Of a stretch of 61,414 nucleotides of DNA, positions 9,007-18,000 are shown in pieces. A program made the translations under genes and the position numbers. Numbering within the stretch: position 1 is the first letter of the stretch; each line of letters opens with the position of its first letter. Origin of the DNA: Ardenticatenales bacterium (GTDB lineage: Bacteria > Chloroflexota > Anaerolineae > Promineifilales > Promineifilaceae); contig JACKBL010000013.1 in assembly GCA_020634515.1 (NCBI GenBank), forward strand, positions 1-61,414, in the 5' to 3' direction. The notes under the pieces were generated by a model. The model had not been told where the DNA came from. It ran no database searches and saw nothing but the letters and a program-made list of their open reading frames with translations.

Positions 9007-10668
9007 TTAGCTGGACAGGGCGGCGGCGGCGGCTTCTTTGTTGCGGTTGGAGCGGACGACGGCGCCTAGCAGCCAGTCTTTCATTTCTGGCGGAGCGGAG
9101 GTGAGTGCCCAGTAAGCGGATTTGACCATGGAGCCGAGCGTGCCGGCATTAATAAACCGCTGCTCCGGATCGCCCAAGCCAATTGCCGGAGACGTGAACG
9201 GCGCGCTCTGGATCAATGCCAACACTTCGCGTGTTGCTGTCTTAGTATCCTTGGTGCCGTTTTCCACCTGTTCCATGATGCCCAGACCCTTGTAGAGCAG
9301 ATTCTGGAAACCGACGTGGTTGCTGTAGAACAGGCCCATCGGCGGCTCTTTTTCCGGCAGCAGGCTGGGATCATGCGTCTTTTCATAGCGGCGCAAGATG
9401 CTGGCCATGCGCAGGTCGCCCAGGCCGACGCCCAGCGCCCACATACGGAACCAGGCATTCCACAAATCATAGTCACGCCAGGACACATACGACGCCCACA
9501 CGAGCAGGTCGCTGTGCTTGACGTTGTTCTCTTGCAACGTATTCAGATATTCAAACCGCTCGGCGCGGTAGTCGCCATCCTTGATGGCCTCCAGCAGCAG
9601 CGTTACCAGCGAATTCAGCGCGTCCATCGTGTTCGCCAGGCCACGCGAATAGAGGGCATCGATGAAGCCGGCGGAGTGCGAGAGCAAAGCCCAACGATCC
9701 CCCACGGTCGTCTTGGCCGTATACTGGATACGACCCGTCGAGACCCAGGGGCGCACGACCTTCGCATCCGCGAACTGCGCCTTGATGCTGGGGAAGCGGT
9801 CCAGCCACATATCCCACTCCTCTTGCGGCGTCATGTTCGTCGGTTTGGGGAAGCGGCGGGAATCGAGCTGCCAGCCGACACTGACCAGCGGATTGGTCGA
9901 TTCGGGATGGTTGTTGAAGGGAATCACCCACAACCAGCCGCCATCAAAGATGTGGTGGCAGGTGCCGTTGAACCATTTTTCCGGCTGGCCGTGAACGTTG
10001 CCGGACACTTCGTCGTAATCCTTGACGTCGATCATGTGCGTGAAGAGACCGCGTGAATGTGTCCTGGCCCGCGGCGGATCATCGCGCAAGTTGAATTTTT
10101 GCGCAAGCGGCGAACGGAAGCCGGCGGCATCGACGATGTAGTCCGCCGTGAAGGTGTCACCCTTGTCCGTCTTCACGATGACGCCAGACTCGGTCACGTC
10201 TACGTCCGTGACGCGCGTGTTCTGCATACCGACTGTACCGTAGTGCAGCGCGGCCTGATAAAGATAGGCGTCGATGTCCTGGCGGAACAGATGGGCTTCG
10301 TACCCTTCGCGGAAGGGGGGAATGACCAACTGATTGGCCTCGCGCGGGTTTTGCGGCTGGTTTTCATGGTGGAAAATGAAACCGAAGTGCCGTTTTTCGC
10401 CGCACTGCGAGGTGACGTTCTTGCGAATATCATCGCCCGAACCCACCTTGTGCAATTCTTCGATGCCATATTTTTCAGCCATGATGCGCACCATGCGCAG
10501 GGTGTGCCGCACGGTGGATTCGCCGATGACAAAACGGGGATGCGTGGCGGCGTCGATCAAGAGAACGCTGGCCCCTTCATGGGTTAAGATGGTGGCTAAC
10601 ATGCTGCCGGCAATTCCGGCGCCAATAATAGCCACGTTGAACTGATTGGTTTGTTTCATTTCAATCAT
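9007..10668 (-). CDS. Flavin-dependent halogenase-like oxidoreductase (copy B)
   Basis: 553 aa and a paralogue of the 6771-8420 gene, with long identical stretches. GAGIAG marks the FAD fold near residue 16 and GESTVRHT follows. The WxWxIP motif reads WLWVIP, and the lysine in CGEKRHFGF is retained. Both copies therefore keep the recognisable residues, and neither looks decayed. The proteins differ mainly in surface positions and the far C-terminus. The two genes are separated by 586 bp containing a terminator-like hairpin and repeats, so they may be expressed separately. Two halogenation or oxidation steps, or different substrates, are possible. The family assignment is solid, but the chemistry is not proven. 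Confidence 0.72.
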   Translation of the reverse strand: MIEMKQTNQFNVAIIGAGIAGSMLATILTHEGASVLLIDAATHPRFVIGESTVRHTLRMVRIMAEKYGIEELHKVGSGDDIRKNVTSQCGEKRHFGFIFHHENQPQNPREANQLVIPPFREGYEAHLFRQDIDAYLYQAALHYGTVGMQNTRVTDVDVTESGVIVKTDKGDTFTADYIVDAAGFRSPLAQKFNLRDDPPRARTHSRGLFTHMIDVKDYDEVSGNVHGQPEKWFNGTCHHIFDGGWLWVIPFNNHPESTNPLVSVGWQLDSRRFPKPTNMTPQEEWDMWLDRFPSIKAQFADAKVVRPWVSTGRIQYTAKTTVGDRWALLSHSAGFIDALYSRGLANTMDALNSLVTLLLEAIKDGDYRAERFEYLNTLQENNVKHSDLLVWASYVSWRDYDLWNAWFRMWALGVGLGDLRMASILRRYEKTHDPSLLPEKEPPMGLFYSNHVGFQNLLYKGLGIMEQVENGTKDTKTATREVLALIQSAPFTSPAIGLGDPEQRFINAGTLGSMVKSAYWALTSAPPEMKDWLLGAVVRSNRNKEAAAAALSS

Positions 10669-10721
10669 CTCCTATGTAGAAACTGCCAGTTGCATTCAGA
10701 TACACGTCTGCCACGTCGTAG

Positions 10722-10764
10722 TACAGTTGTCTTGACTGCAAGAGCAGGCATCCCGCTTACTACG
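10722..10764. repeat. Duplicated leader element (copy B)
   Basis: Partner of 8544-8588. It lies about 55-95 bp upstream of the start of halogenase-like gene B. The conserved core is AGCAGGCATCCCGCTTACT. Confidence 0.6.
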
Positions 10765-10825
10765 ATGTTGTGCCGGCAGGTGAACCCAACTGCAAGGAAT
10801 CACGAATGTGAGTTTCAGGACACTT

Positions 10826-10921
10826 AGTAACCGCCCGAAAACAACTTCACACTTTTTACGGGCGGTTACTGACAAGCTGCCCGCACATTTCCGCTAATTT
10901 AATTGCGGGCAGCCACTTAAG
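10826..10921. repeat. Composite hairpin repeat, family R2 (copy 1)
   Basis: The first hairpin, AGTAACCGCCCG...CGGGCGGTTACT (10826-10870), is followed by a second, CTGCCCGCA...TGCGGGCAG (about 10877-10912). The whole element is the reverse complement of 34563-34657. The region lies between the SDR stop (10962) and halogenase-like gene B, and could terminate or process that transcript. Confidence 0.75.
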
Positions 10922-10961
10922 TAGATTTTACCGGACCCAGGTAGGGTCCCGTGTTCACGGA

Positions 10962-11816
10962 TCATTCTTGCGTGACTTGTTTGATGGCGCGGCCCAGGAT
11001 GAGGCGCTCGAACGAGTTGCCCGGCATTAGTTCGCGCAGGCGAACGGCCAGCGTTGCCCGTCTACCAACGATGTAATGCAATTTGGGGTGGGCGGCTGTG
11101 AGCGCGTGGTAGGCGGTGAGGGCGACATCAACGTTGGTCGTTGGCGAAGATTCAACCAGTCTGTCGGCCATTTCTTCTTCGCGTTGGAACCAGGTGAAAT
11201 AAGGACTTTGGGGATCTTGGGCGCGTTTTGCCAGCCCGCGGTGGACGGTCCACCGTTCGTTTTTGACGATGGCGGGGGCGATGGCGCTGACGTGAATGCC
11301 CAAAGGCGTGACTTCTTGATAGAGGGATTCCGCGAATCCTTCCAGGGCGAATTTGCTGGAGCAGTAGGCGGTGCGGGCCATGGAGGCGATGCGCCCGCCG
11401 ATAGAAGTGATGTAAAGGAGGCGACCACGTTTGGCGGCGCGCATGTGCGGCAAGACGGCGCGGGTGACGTTCATGGCCCCGAAGACGTTGATGTCGTAGA
11501 CGCGGCGGATTTCCTGGTCGTCGCAATCTTCGAAGTAGCCACGGAGGCTGATGCCGGCATTATTGATCGCCCCAAAAATGCCACCAGACTCCGCCAGAAT
11601 CGTCTCCACCGCCGCCGCGATGCTGTTCGGTTCCGTCACGTCCAGCAGCAAGACGCGCGGCGAAACATGGCGCCGCGCCGCCTGCTCCTCAATGTGCGCC
11701 TGCTGTTCCGCAAAAGGGATCGTCGCGTACACGTTGAATCCCTTTTCCGCCAGATACAACGACATTTCCAGGCCCAGACCCGTGCCTGCCCCTGTGACCA
11801 AAATGGTATCTTTCAT
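10962..11816 (-). CDS. Short-chain dehydrogenase/reductase (SDR)
   Basis: 284-aa classical SDR. The cofactor motif TGAGTGLG is at residues 8-15. NNAG lies at 85-88, the catalytic Ser at 138 (ITSIGG), and Tyr151 and Lys155 in the YCSSK box. It should be an NAD(P)-dependent oxidoreductase acting on a hydroxyl or keto group, cytosolic. It follows the alpha/beta-hydrolase gene with a 93-bp gap filled by two R1 hairpins. In a PKS cluster it could reduce a keto group left by the synthase or tailor the released chain; the substrate is unknown. The C-terminal part (LRELMPGNSFERLI) is typical of SDRs annotated as lipid or retinol-type dehydrogenases, but that does not settle specificity. Confidence 0.85.
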   Translation of the reverse strand: MKDTILVTGAGTGLGLEMSLYLAEKGFNVYATIPFAEQQAHIEEQAARRHVSPRVLLLDVTEPNSIAAAVETILAESGGIFGAINNAGISLRGYFEDCDDQEIRRVYDINVFGAMNVTRAVLPHMRAAKRGRLLYITSIGGRIASMARTAYCSSKFALEGFAESLYQEVTPLGIHVSAIAPAIVKNERWTVHRGLAKRAQDPQSPYFTWFQREEEMADRLVESSPTTNVDVALTAYHALTAAHPKLHYIVGRRATLAVRLRELMPGNSFERLILGRAIKQVTQE

Positions 11817-11830
11817 AATTCAATAGCCTA

Positions 11831-11904
11831 TACCTTCCTGGAAGCTCCCAGCTTCCAGGAAGATGGGCTTGTACCTTCCTGGAAGCTCCCAGCTTCCAGG
11901 AAGG
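11831..11904. repeat. Two tandem R1 hairpins
   Basis: Two copies with a 41-bp period start at 11831 and 11872. In each, CTTCCTGGAAGCT and AGCTTCCAGGAAG are separated by 3 bases. They lie between the hydrolase stop and the SDR start, so they form part of an operon-internal spacer. Confidence 0.85.
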
Positions 11905-11909
11905 TGGGC

Positions 11910-12758
11910 TTAATCTCCAGGTTCCGCCTGCTGCATCACGGTATCTGGCGACTTGAAGAAGGCATCCATCAATTCCACCAGTTTTTCCGGCTCTTCCAGC
12001 GGGCCAAAGTGCCCGCCGCCATGCAGGGTGACGGACTGGGCGTGCGGCCACACTTCGCGCAGGTAGTCAAACGTGCCCATAAAGTAAGAGTCGGAGCCGT
12101 AGACGAGCAAGGTGGGGTGGCGGAATGAGGAGATGAGGTCGAGCGTCATGCCGGCAATTACCTGATAATCATCTACCAGCGTCGTCTCATTCACCAGCCG
12201 CAGCAGCGGCCCGCGCTTGCGTGGCAGCGACTTCGCCGGACCGTAGAACTTCGGTGTATCCAGGCTCAGGTTGAGCAAATACTGGAAGTCGCTGTGCTTC
12301 TCTTTGGGCACGTCTACGCCCACTTCCGCCAGACGGCCTACCCAGAAATCCCAGCCCACCCATTCAGACTTCATGCGTTCATGGACGAGCGCCGCCAGTC
12401 CCGGCTCAATCAAGACCAGCTTATCCACCCGGTGCGGATACTTGATGGCAAAGTGGAGACAAACATCAGCGCCAAAGCTGTGCCCCACAATGTGCGCCTT
12501 TTCAATCCCCAGTTTATCCAGCAAACCTTTCAGGTCTTCCGACAGGTTATTGGTGTCGTAGCCCGTAGGCGTGCGCGTGGTGAAGCCATGACCGCGCATG
12601 TCCAGCGTCGTCATTTTGTAGCTGCCGCGCATCAGGGGAACCATGCGCAAATGCCACACGGCCAGGTTTCCCAGCAGGCCGTGTACCATGATCACATCTG
12701 GTCCTTCACCAACCTGCCAATAATGTACGTCAATGTCGTTTACCTGTATGTTGGACAA
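11910..12758 (-). CDS. Alpha/beta-hydrolase fold enzyme
   Basis: 282 aa. The oxyanion HGLLGN stands near residue 26, the nucleophile elbow GHSFG places Ser94, an acidic residue follows in LVYGSDSYF, and the catalytic His is in HGGGHFGPLE near the C-terminus. There is no signal peptide, so it is cytosolic. Family members are esterases, lipases, thioesterases or C-C hydrolases. Neither megasynthase shows a terminal thioesterase, so this protein is a reasonable candidate for releasing the chain. That is inference from context only. The gene lies between the phosphatase-superfamily gene (147-bp gap) and the SDR. Confidence 0.82.
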   Translation of the reverse strand: MSNIQVNDIDVHYWQVGEGPDVIMVHGLLGNLAVWHLRMVPLMRGSYKMTTLDMRGHGFTTRTPTGYDTNNLSEDLKGLLDKLGIEKAHIVGHSFGADVCLHFAIKYPHRVDKLVLIEPGLAALVHERMKSEWVGWDFWVGRLAEVGVDVPKEKHSDFQYLLNLSLDTPKFYGPAKSLPRKRGPLLRLVNETTLVDDYQVIAGMTLDLISSFRHPTLLVYGSDSYFMGTFDYLREVWPHAQSVTLHGGGHFGPLEEPEKLVELMDAFFKSPDTVMQQAEPGD

Positions 12759-12904
12759 ATTAGACCTCCAAAAACATCAGCCGGGCAGCTTTTTGTGGCA
12801 TTGCTCGTCTGATTGGGTGCTGGCTCTTGCCAGTTTCCCGTGATTGTCTCTTACCGTCACGAACGCGGCTAACAGCCAACGTCGCGTTCAGGCGGTTGAA
12901 TTGT

Positions 12905-14512
12905 TCAGTCAATGTAACCAAGTTCCATCAGGCGGGCCAGGATGGCTGCTTCCGCGTCTTCGTCGTACAGTTCGTCGTAGGCATCGTCTTCGGCGGAATC
13001 GTCGCGGGCGGCTGTGGGCGCGCCCGTGCGTATGGGGTGGGCTTCCAGGTATTCAGCGGTGTAGATTTCCGCCGGCACGCGCCCTTCCAGGTCACTGGGA
13101 ACTGCCAGTCCCAGGCTGTACAGCATGATGGGGCTAATGTCCAGGATAGACATTTCCGCGGCGCTATAGCCGGCACGCAAACCCGGACCCTTGCCGATGA
13201 AGATGCCGAGGGGGCGATGGGTTCCTTCTGGTTTGGGGCGAGGGCGCAGGGGCGTTTCCGCCGGCAGAATTGACACCAAACCGCCATCTCGCAGCACCAA
13301 CGTCAGGTCCGGCGCCAGGTCTTGCGCCGTACCGTCGAAAGCCTCATCCTTCGTGTGAATTTCCACGACCACCGGCTCGCCCGTTTTCGGGTCCGTAAAT
13401 GCCCGCAGTTCCGCCACCAATTTCGCCCGGAATGCTTCGTACTCCGATGCCGGCACGCCCGGCTCGCCCGGATTCTCCGCCTTGACGATGTGGATGCCGT
13501 TGCTCGTGGGCGTGGAGGCGTAGGCCAGCGTCTTGCTCCAGTCAAACCAATGAATGTGTCGCGAAAGGTGCCCCATGCCCAGCGTGCCGCCACTGGTGTC
13601 AATCGACAGATTATCTACCCAGGTGAGGTAGCCGTGGTCCGAAAGCCACTTGTTGATGTGGAGTACTTCCGTGGTGGCCCCAAAGCCGTGGTCCGAGGCC
13701 AGCAGCACGGTCGCTTCCGGCCCTGCCAGGGACACAAGCCGCCCGATGGCCTCATCCAGTTTGCGGAAGTAGTTGAAGCACATATCGCGGATACGGCTCT
13801 CTTCTTCCGTGGGGTTTTCCGGCCAATAAGCCGGGTCAATGAATCGCCACAGGAGGTGGCCGATCTTGTCGGGGCCGTCAAAAAGGACGGCGACGAGGTC
13901 ACTGGGATCGGTCTCCATCAGGTAGCTGGCAACTTTCAACCACTGCTGTTCCCGCCGTGTATGCAGTTCGATCCAGGCGGCGTACTCTTCTTCCGCCGCG
14001 CCTTCGGTGGCTTTGGCTTCCAGGGCCATGTCCATGGCCAGCTCACGCACGTTGAAGCCGGGCAGCGCCTTCATCTGGTCATAGAGGTTGCTGGGGTAGC
14101 AGCCGAGGCGCAGTTGCCGCCAGGGAATCCAGCCGGCGACGACGTAGCCATTGGTTTCCGGGGCGGGGAACATGAGGGGGAAGTTGAGGACGGTGACGCT
14201 CATGTCGTTTTCGTTGACCATGCGCCACACGGTTTTGGTGCGAACGTCTTTGGACGTGGAAAATTCGATCTTCTCGCTGTCGGCGGAGGATTTCTGGAAG
14301 AAGTCAAAGATGCCGTGGTGGCCGGGGCGGCGACCCGTCATCAGGGATGTCCAGGCGGGGGGCGTTAATGCCGGCACAATCGTCCGCAATTCCGCCTGTA
14401 CCCCACCATCGACCAACGCCTTCAGGTTAGGCATCAGCCCCTGAGCCATAAACGGGTCCAGCACCGTAAAAGTCGCCCCGTCCAGCCCAATCAATAAGGT
14501 CTTGGAACTCAT
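12905..14512 (-). CDS. Alkaline-phosphatase-superfamily phosphodiesterase/pyrophosphatase-like
   Basis: About 535 aa from the ATG at 14512, which follows an AGGAG and sits 14 bp after the ACP gene stop; a longer reading would overlap the ACP gene. Metal and nucleophile motifs of type I phosphodiesterases are present: Asp11 in LLIGLDGATF, the TPPAWTSLMTG nucleophile segment (Thr55), and a later ASDHGFG metal box. No export signal is seen. The protein would hydrolyse or transfer a phosphate or sulfate ester. Tight linkage to the ACP and synthases suggests a role in making or modifying the lipid product, perhaps head-group transfer. The acidic C-terminal tail (EDDAYDELYDEDAEA) is unusual. Confidence 0.78.
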   Translation of the reverse strand: MSSKTLLIGLDGATFTVLDPFMAQGLMPNLKALVDGGVQAELRTIVPALTPPAWTSLMTGRRPGHHGIFDFFQKSSADSEKIEFSTSKDVRTKTVWRMVNENDMSVTVLNFPLMFPAPETNGYVVAGWIPWRQLRLGCYPSNLYDQMKALPGFNVRELAMDMALEAKATEGAAEEEYAAWIELHTRREQQWLKVASYLMETDPSDLVAVLFDGPDKIGHLLWRFIDPAYWPENPTEEESRIRDMCFNYFRKLDEAIGRLVSLAGPEATVLLASDHGFGATTEVLHINKWLSDHGYLTWVDNLSIDTSGGTLGMGHLSRHIHWFDWSKTLAYASTPTSNGIHIVKAENPGEPGVPASEYEAFRAKLVAELRAFTDPKTGEPVVVEIHTKDEAFDGTAQDLAPDLTLVLRDGGLVSILPAETPLRPRPKPEGTHRPLGIFIGKGPGLRAGYSAAEMSILDISPIMLYSLGLAVPSDLEGRVPAEIYTAEYLEAHPIRTGAPTAARDDSAEDDAYDELYDEDAEAAILARLMELGYID

Positions 14513-14526
14513 GCGTTTCTTTACTC

Positions 14527-14814
14527 CTATGCCGTGCCACTGATGTGTTGGTACGTGAAATCCACCCACTCCGCCACGGACACATCATTGAATTCCCGCT
14601 GGCCGATTTCCGCCAGGAAATCCGCATACGGGATGGGATGGTTGTAATGCTCCACAATGGAATTACCAAGGACTACAACGTCTAGCGACTGCAAATTCAA
14701 GCCGCGGAATAACAAGGTTTCAGGTGTGACCTCACCCTCGTAATCCCAATCTTCCGCTAGCTGTTCCAAAAGGGTCAATACGTAGGTGAGTACCTCGTCT
14801 CGGGAATGAGTCAT
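14527..14814 (-). CDS. Free-standing acyl carrier protein
   Basis: 95 aa. The phosphopantetheine site is Ser43 in GLNLQSLDVV, a recognisable variant of the usual DSL motif (here QSL). The protein is helical and acidic, as expected for an ACP. It would carry an acyl chain as a thioester after activation by a phosphopantetheinyl transferase; one is fused to the neighbouring synthase. It lies between the second megasynthase and the phosphatase-superfamily gene, with a 14-bp gap to the latter, and the two are very likely co-translated. It is separate from the four in-cis ACPs, so it may load a starter unit or hand the finished chain to the tailoring enzymes. Confidence 0.8.
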   Translation of the reverse strand: MTHSRDEVLTYVLTLLEQLAEDWDYEGEVTPETLLFRGLNLQSLDVVVLGNSIVEHYNHPIPYADFLAEIGQREFNDVSVAEWVDFTYQHISGTA

Positions 14815-15054
14815 TATCGTCTACTCTCACTTATCTTGGGTTTGTCGTAACCGCCACGAAGTTCGCCAGACGACGCTGGCAGATCGAAGTAGCCCGGCTT
14901 CTCCACGAAGTTGTGATTCCGAGCATTCCAGACAACTTTGGTCGTGTTCTGGCGGTGTTTGCAAAATGATTGGTTGCTTGGAGAAAACGCCTGGACTGGA
15001 TGGGGCGGCCGGATTTGCCATCCTTATCTCTTAACCAGTTTACACAAGCATACC

Positions 15055-18000
15055 TCAATTGACGGCGGTGGCAATAATAAAACCTTGGTCCTGGACCGTG
15101 ACGGTGGTCAGGGTTCGGTCGCGCAATTCCGGGAATTCCTGCCCCATGCGCTCCGAGACGCCCAGTTCAATGATGCCGCTTTGCGCATCCATGCGGCGAG
15201 CAATGAAGCTGAGTGGTCCATGAGCCATGCCTTGTCCGATTGCCTTGCCCGCGGCTTCTTTGGCGCACCACAGCCGCAGGTCCCAACGCGCCGCGTCGGG
15301 CTGTCCCAGCTCTGCCAGGAGGGCCTGTTCCGCCGGCGCGAAGGCCGCATTGGCGAATTCCGCCACCGACCGCGTCTCCGGTTCCATGTCAATACCCACC
15401 CCGCCGCGCTGGCTGGCCGCCGCGGCGGCTACGCCGTTGCTGTGCGTGATGGAAATCTCGATGGGCGCGTCAATCTGGCTGCGCCAGTCGCCCAGCGCCA
15501 GCGGGCGACGATTTTCGTCCTGCCCAATTTCGATGTCCGCCGGGCAGAGGATGATGCCGTACTTTTGCTTCAACAGGTGTCGCACGGCGTCCTTCGCGGC
15601 GGTTCGTCCCAACAGCCACTCAATCCGCCGTTTTGCCGGCACATTCATGCCCCGCCACACCTCTCTCTCCCGCCGATTCAAGGAAAGGTTCGCCAGAACC
15701 TTCCCCCACAGCCCAAAAGAGGCATCAAAGAATCCCTCCGGAAACTCAGGCACACGCACCGCCACACCGTTTTCACCCAGCCCCGCCTGCGCCGTTTCCC
15801 AGGGCAAACTGAGCATGGCCGCCGGCGGATTCAGCTCAAAGCGGTAAAAATGCCAGGTGAGACCATAGAAACGCTTGTCTTCCCAACTGAGAAGCTGCAT
15901 CCACATTTGACCCTGTGGGTCCACTATGTCGATGTCGGAATAGGTGCGCCCGTCGTTGGTCAGGTTGACCCGCGCGCGGAAGGAGGCCTGCTCCGGGTGG
16001 CGAATGGGCGGGCGATAGAAGCGAATCTCGCCCAGGCGGTACGGGAAGATGATGAAGCCCTCTTCCAGATTCTCCATTGTCCACAGCCCAACCACTTGCC
16101 CCGCCGCGTCCAGAATGGCCGGATCGGTAATGAAGTTGGGGTCGCGGTCCTGGAAATGATGGTCGCGGGGCAGCGCCTGCAAGGTTGCTTCCAGGCCATC
16201 ATCTCCCGTGCGCGTCACGCCGGCAATGGCGCGAAAATCAGCCCCATGAAACAATCCTTCGGCGTAGATGTTGCCCGGATGCCAGCGGGAGGGGTGTTCA
16301 TTCGTCAGCGTCAAGGATTGCGGCGTGGGCGCGGGCGGATACGCTGTGCCAAACACCATCGTGCCTTCAATCAGAGGCATTTTGATGTTCGAGCCGGGCT
16401 CGCCGTCCGCCAGATGCAGCCGCACGTCCACTTCATTGGTCGTTCCCTTCTTTCTTTTTGCCACCAGCCGCAGCGTCAGCGTCTCGTTTTCCACAATTAC
16501 CCAGCGGTAGCCGCGCACTTCCTTCATGCCCACCAGAAGTTGGTCCGGCATGAGGGTGGCCGCCGTCTCCGCCAGGATTTCCATGCTCACCGTGAAGGGA
16601 ACTACGGGCAGGCCGATCAGCGACTTGTCCGTGACGGAGACGTCCCGCCCCAGGGTGTGGTGATGCAAGAAGGTGTCCTTTTGCAGGTCGAGTTTGCAGA
16701 TTGCCACCAGTTCCTGGCCGGGCGTGATGCTTTCGATTTCGCGCACAAATGGGTAGTCGGGCAGCGTTTGTGACGTGAGTACGGGCGCGGCGCCGCTCGG
16801 GGCGTTTTCGGCCATCACGTTGACCATCTCTTGCAAGGTGCGCAGCGCGGAAACGCGGTCCATCAAGTCTGGCTTGATCAGGCCCGTTTCCTCGTTGAAG
16901 GCGTTCAGGATTTCCACGCGCTTGATGGAATCAATGCCCAGGTCTGCTTCCAGGTCGGCGGTGAGATTGAGCAGTTCCGGCGGGTAGCCGGTGCGTTCGC
17001 TCACCAGATGCAGCAATGAGCCGGTAATCTTCTCCGCGCTCCACGACGTTGGTTCAGGAGGGGTAACGAGCGCGGCGGCAGGTGTCTGCGGCGGTGCGGG
17101 CACGGTGGGTTGCGCCTGCGGCAAGGCCGCGGGGGCAGCCACGGTTGGTGGCGCGGGGGGCATCATTGCGGAGACGCCGGGCGCGGCAATGCGCGGCAGT
17201 GGCGGGGTGATGGTTGCCGGCATGGGCACGGTCGGCGGCATGGGCAGGGGGGGCGGCGCGTAGGTGGGCGGCGCGGGGGCCGCCGCGGGTGGCGCGCTCG
17301 CACCTTGCGCGCGGGCGATGACCTGCTGCATCACGGCTTCTTGCGCTTGCAAGAACTGTTGCATCAGTCCCAAATGCGCCTGCATAACCTGTGCGCGCGG
17401 ATCCACCATGTTTGGCGGCGCGGCGGGCGTGTAGGTGGGCGGCGGGGCAGGCACGGGGGGCGCGGCCATGGGCGGCGGCGCAGCCACGACCGGGGCGACC
17501 GCGGGGGGCGCGATGATGGGTGGCGCGGGTGCTGGGCCGGCTTTTGCCGGCACGGGCGCGGACGCAGCCAGTTTCGGGAGGGCTTCCGGCGGGGTAGCGG
17601 CGCGGGCGTGTCCGTTGCTGGGGCCGGCGGCGGGGGATTTTTCGGCTGATGCCGGCACAGCCGCCACCCGCCGTACTTTCGCGGCCACTTCCGGGTGCAG
17701 TTCCATCATCGCCCAGCTCGTTTGTAGTTTCATTGTGCCGGCACTCACCTGCGTCACATCCTCCCCTTTGGCCAACGTCAACAACCGGGGGCGGCGGCGC
17801 TGGTAGAGATAACGCAGGTCCATGGGCACGCCATGCGCCGCCAACTGCGCCAACAAGTGGTTGAGCTGCTTGATGCCCGACCGCTGCTGCAAATTCACGG
17901 GAATCGCGTACTGCGTCTGCCCACGCAAAATGTCGTTGATGAAGGCGTTCAGGTTGCCCCGTCCCCCCACTTCAACAAACAGGCGCACACCGTCATCATG

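Noticed and set aside
14938..16773. Long + strand frame opposite the second synthase
   Set aside because: It is a shadow of the PKS coding strand; no domains are recognisable.
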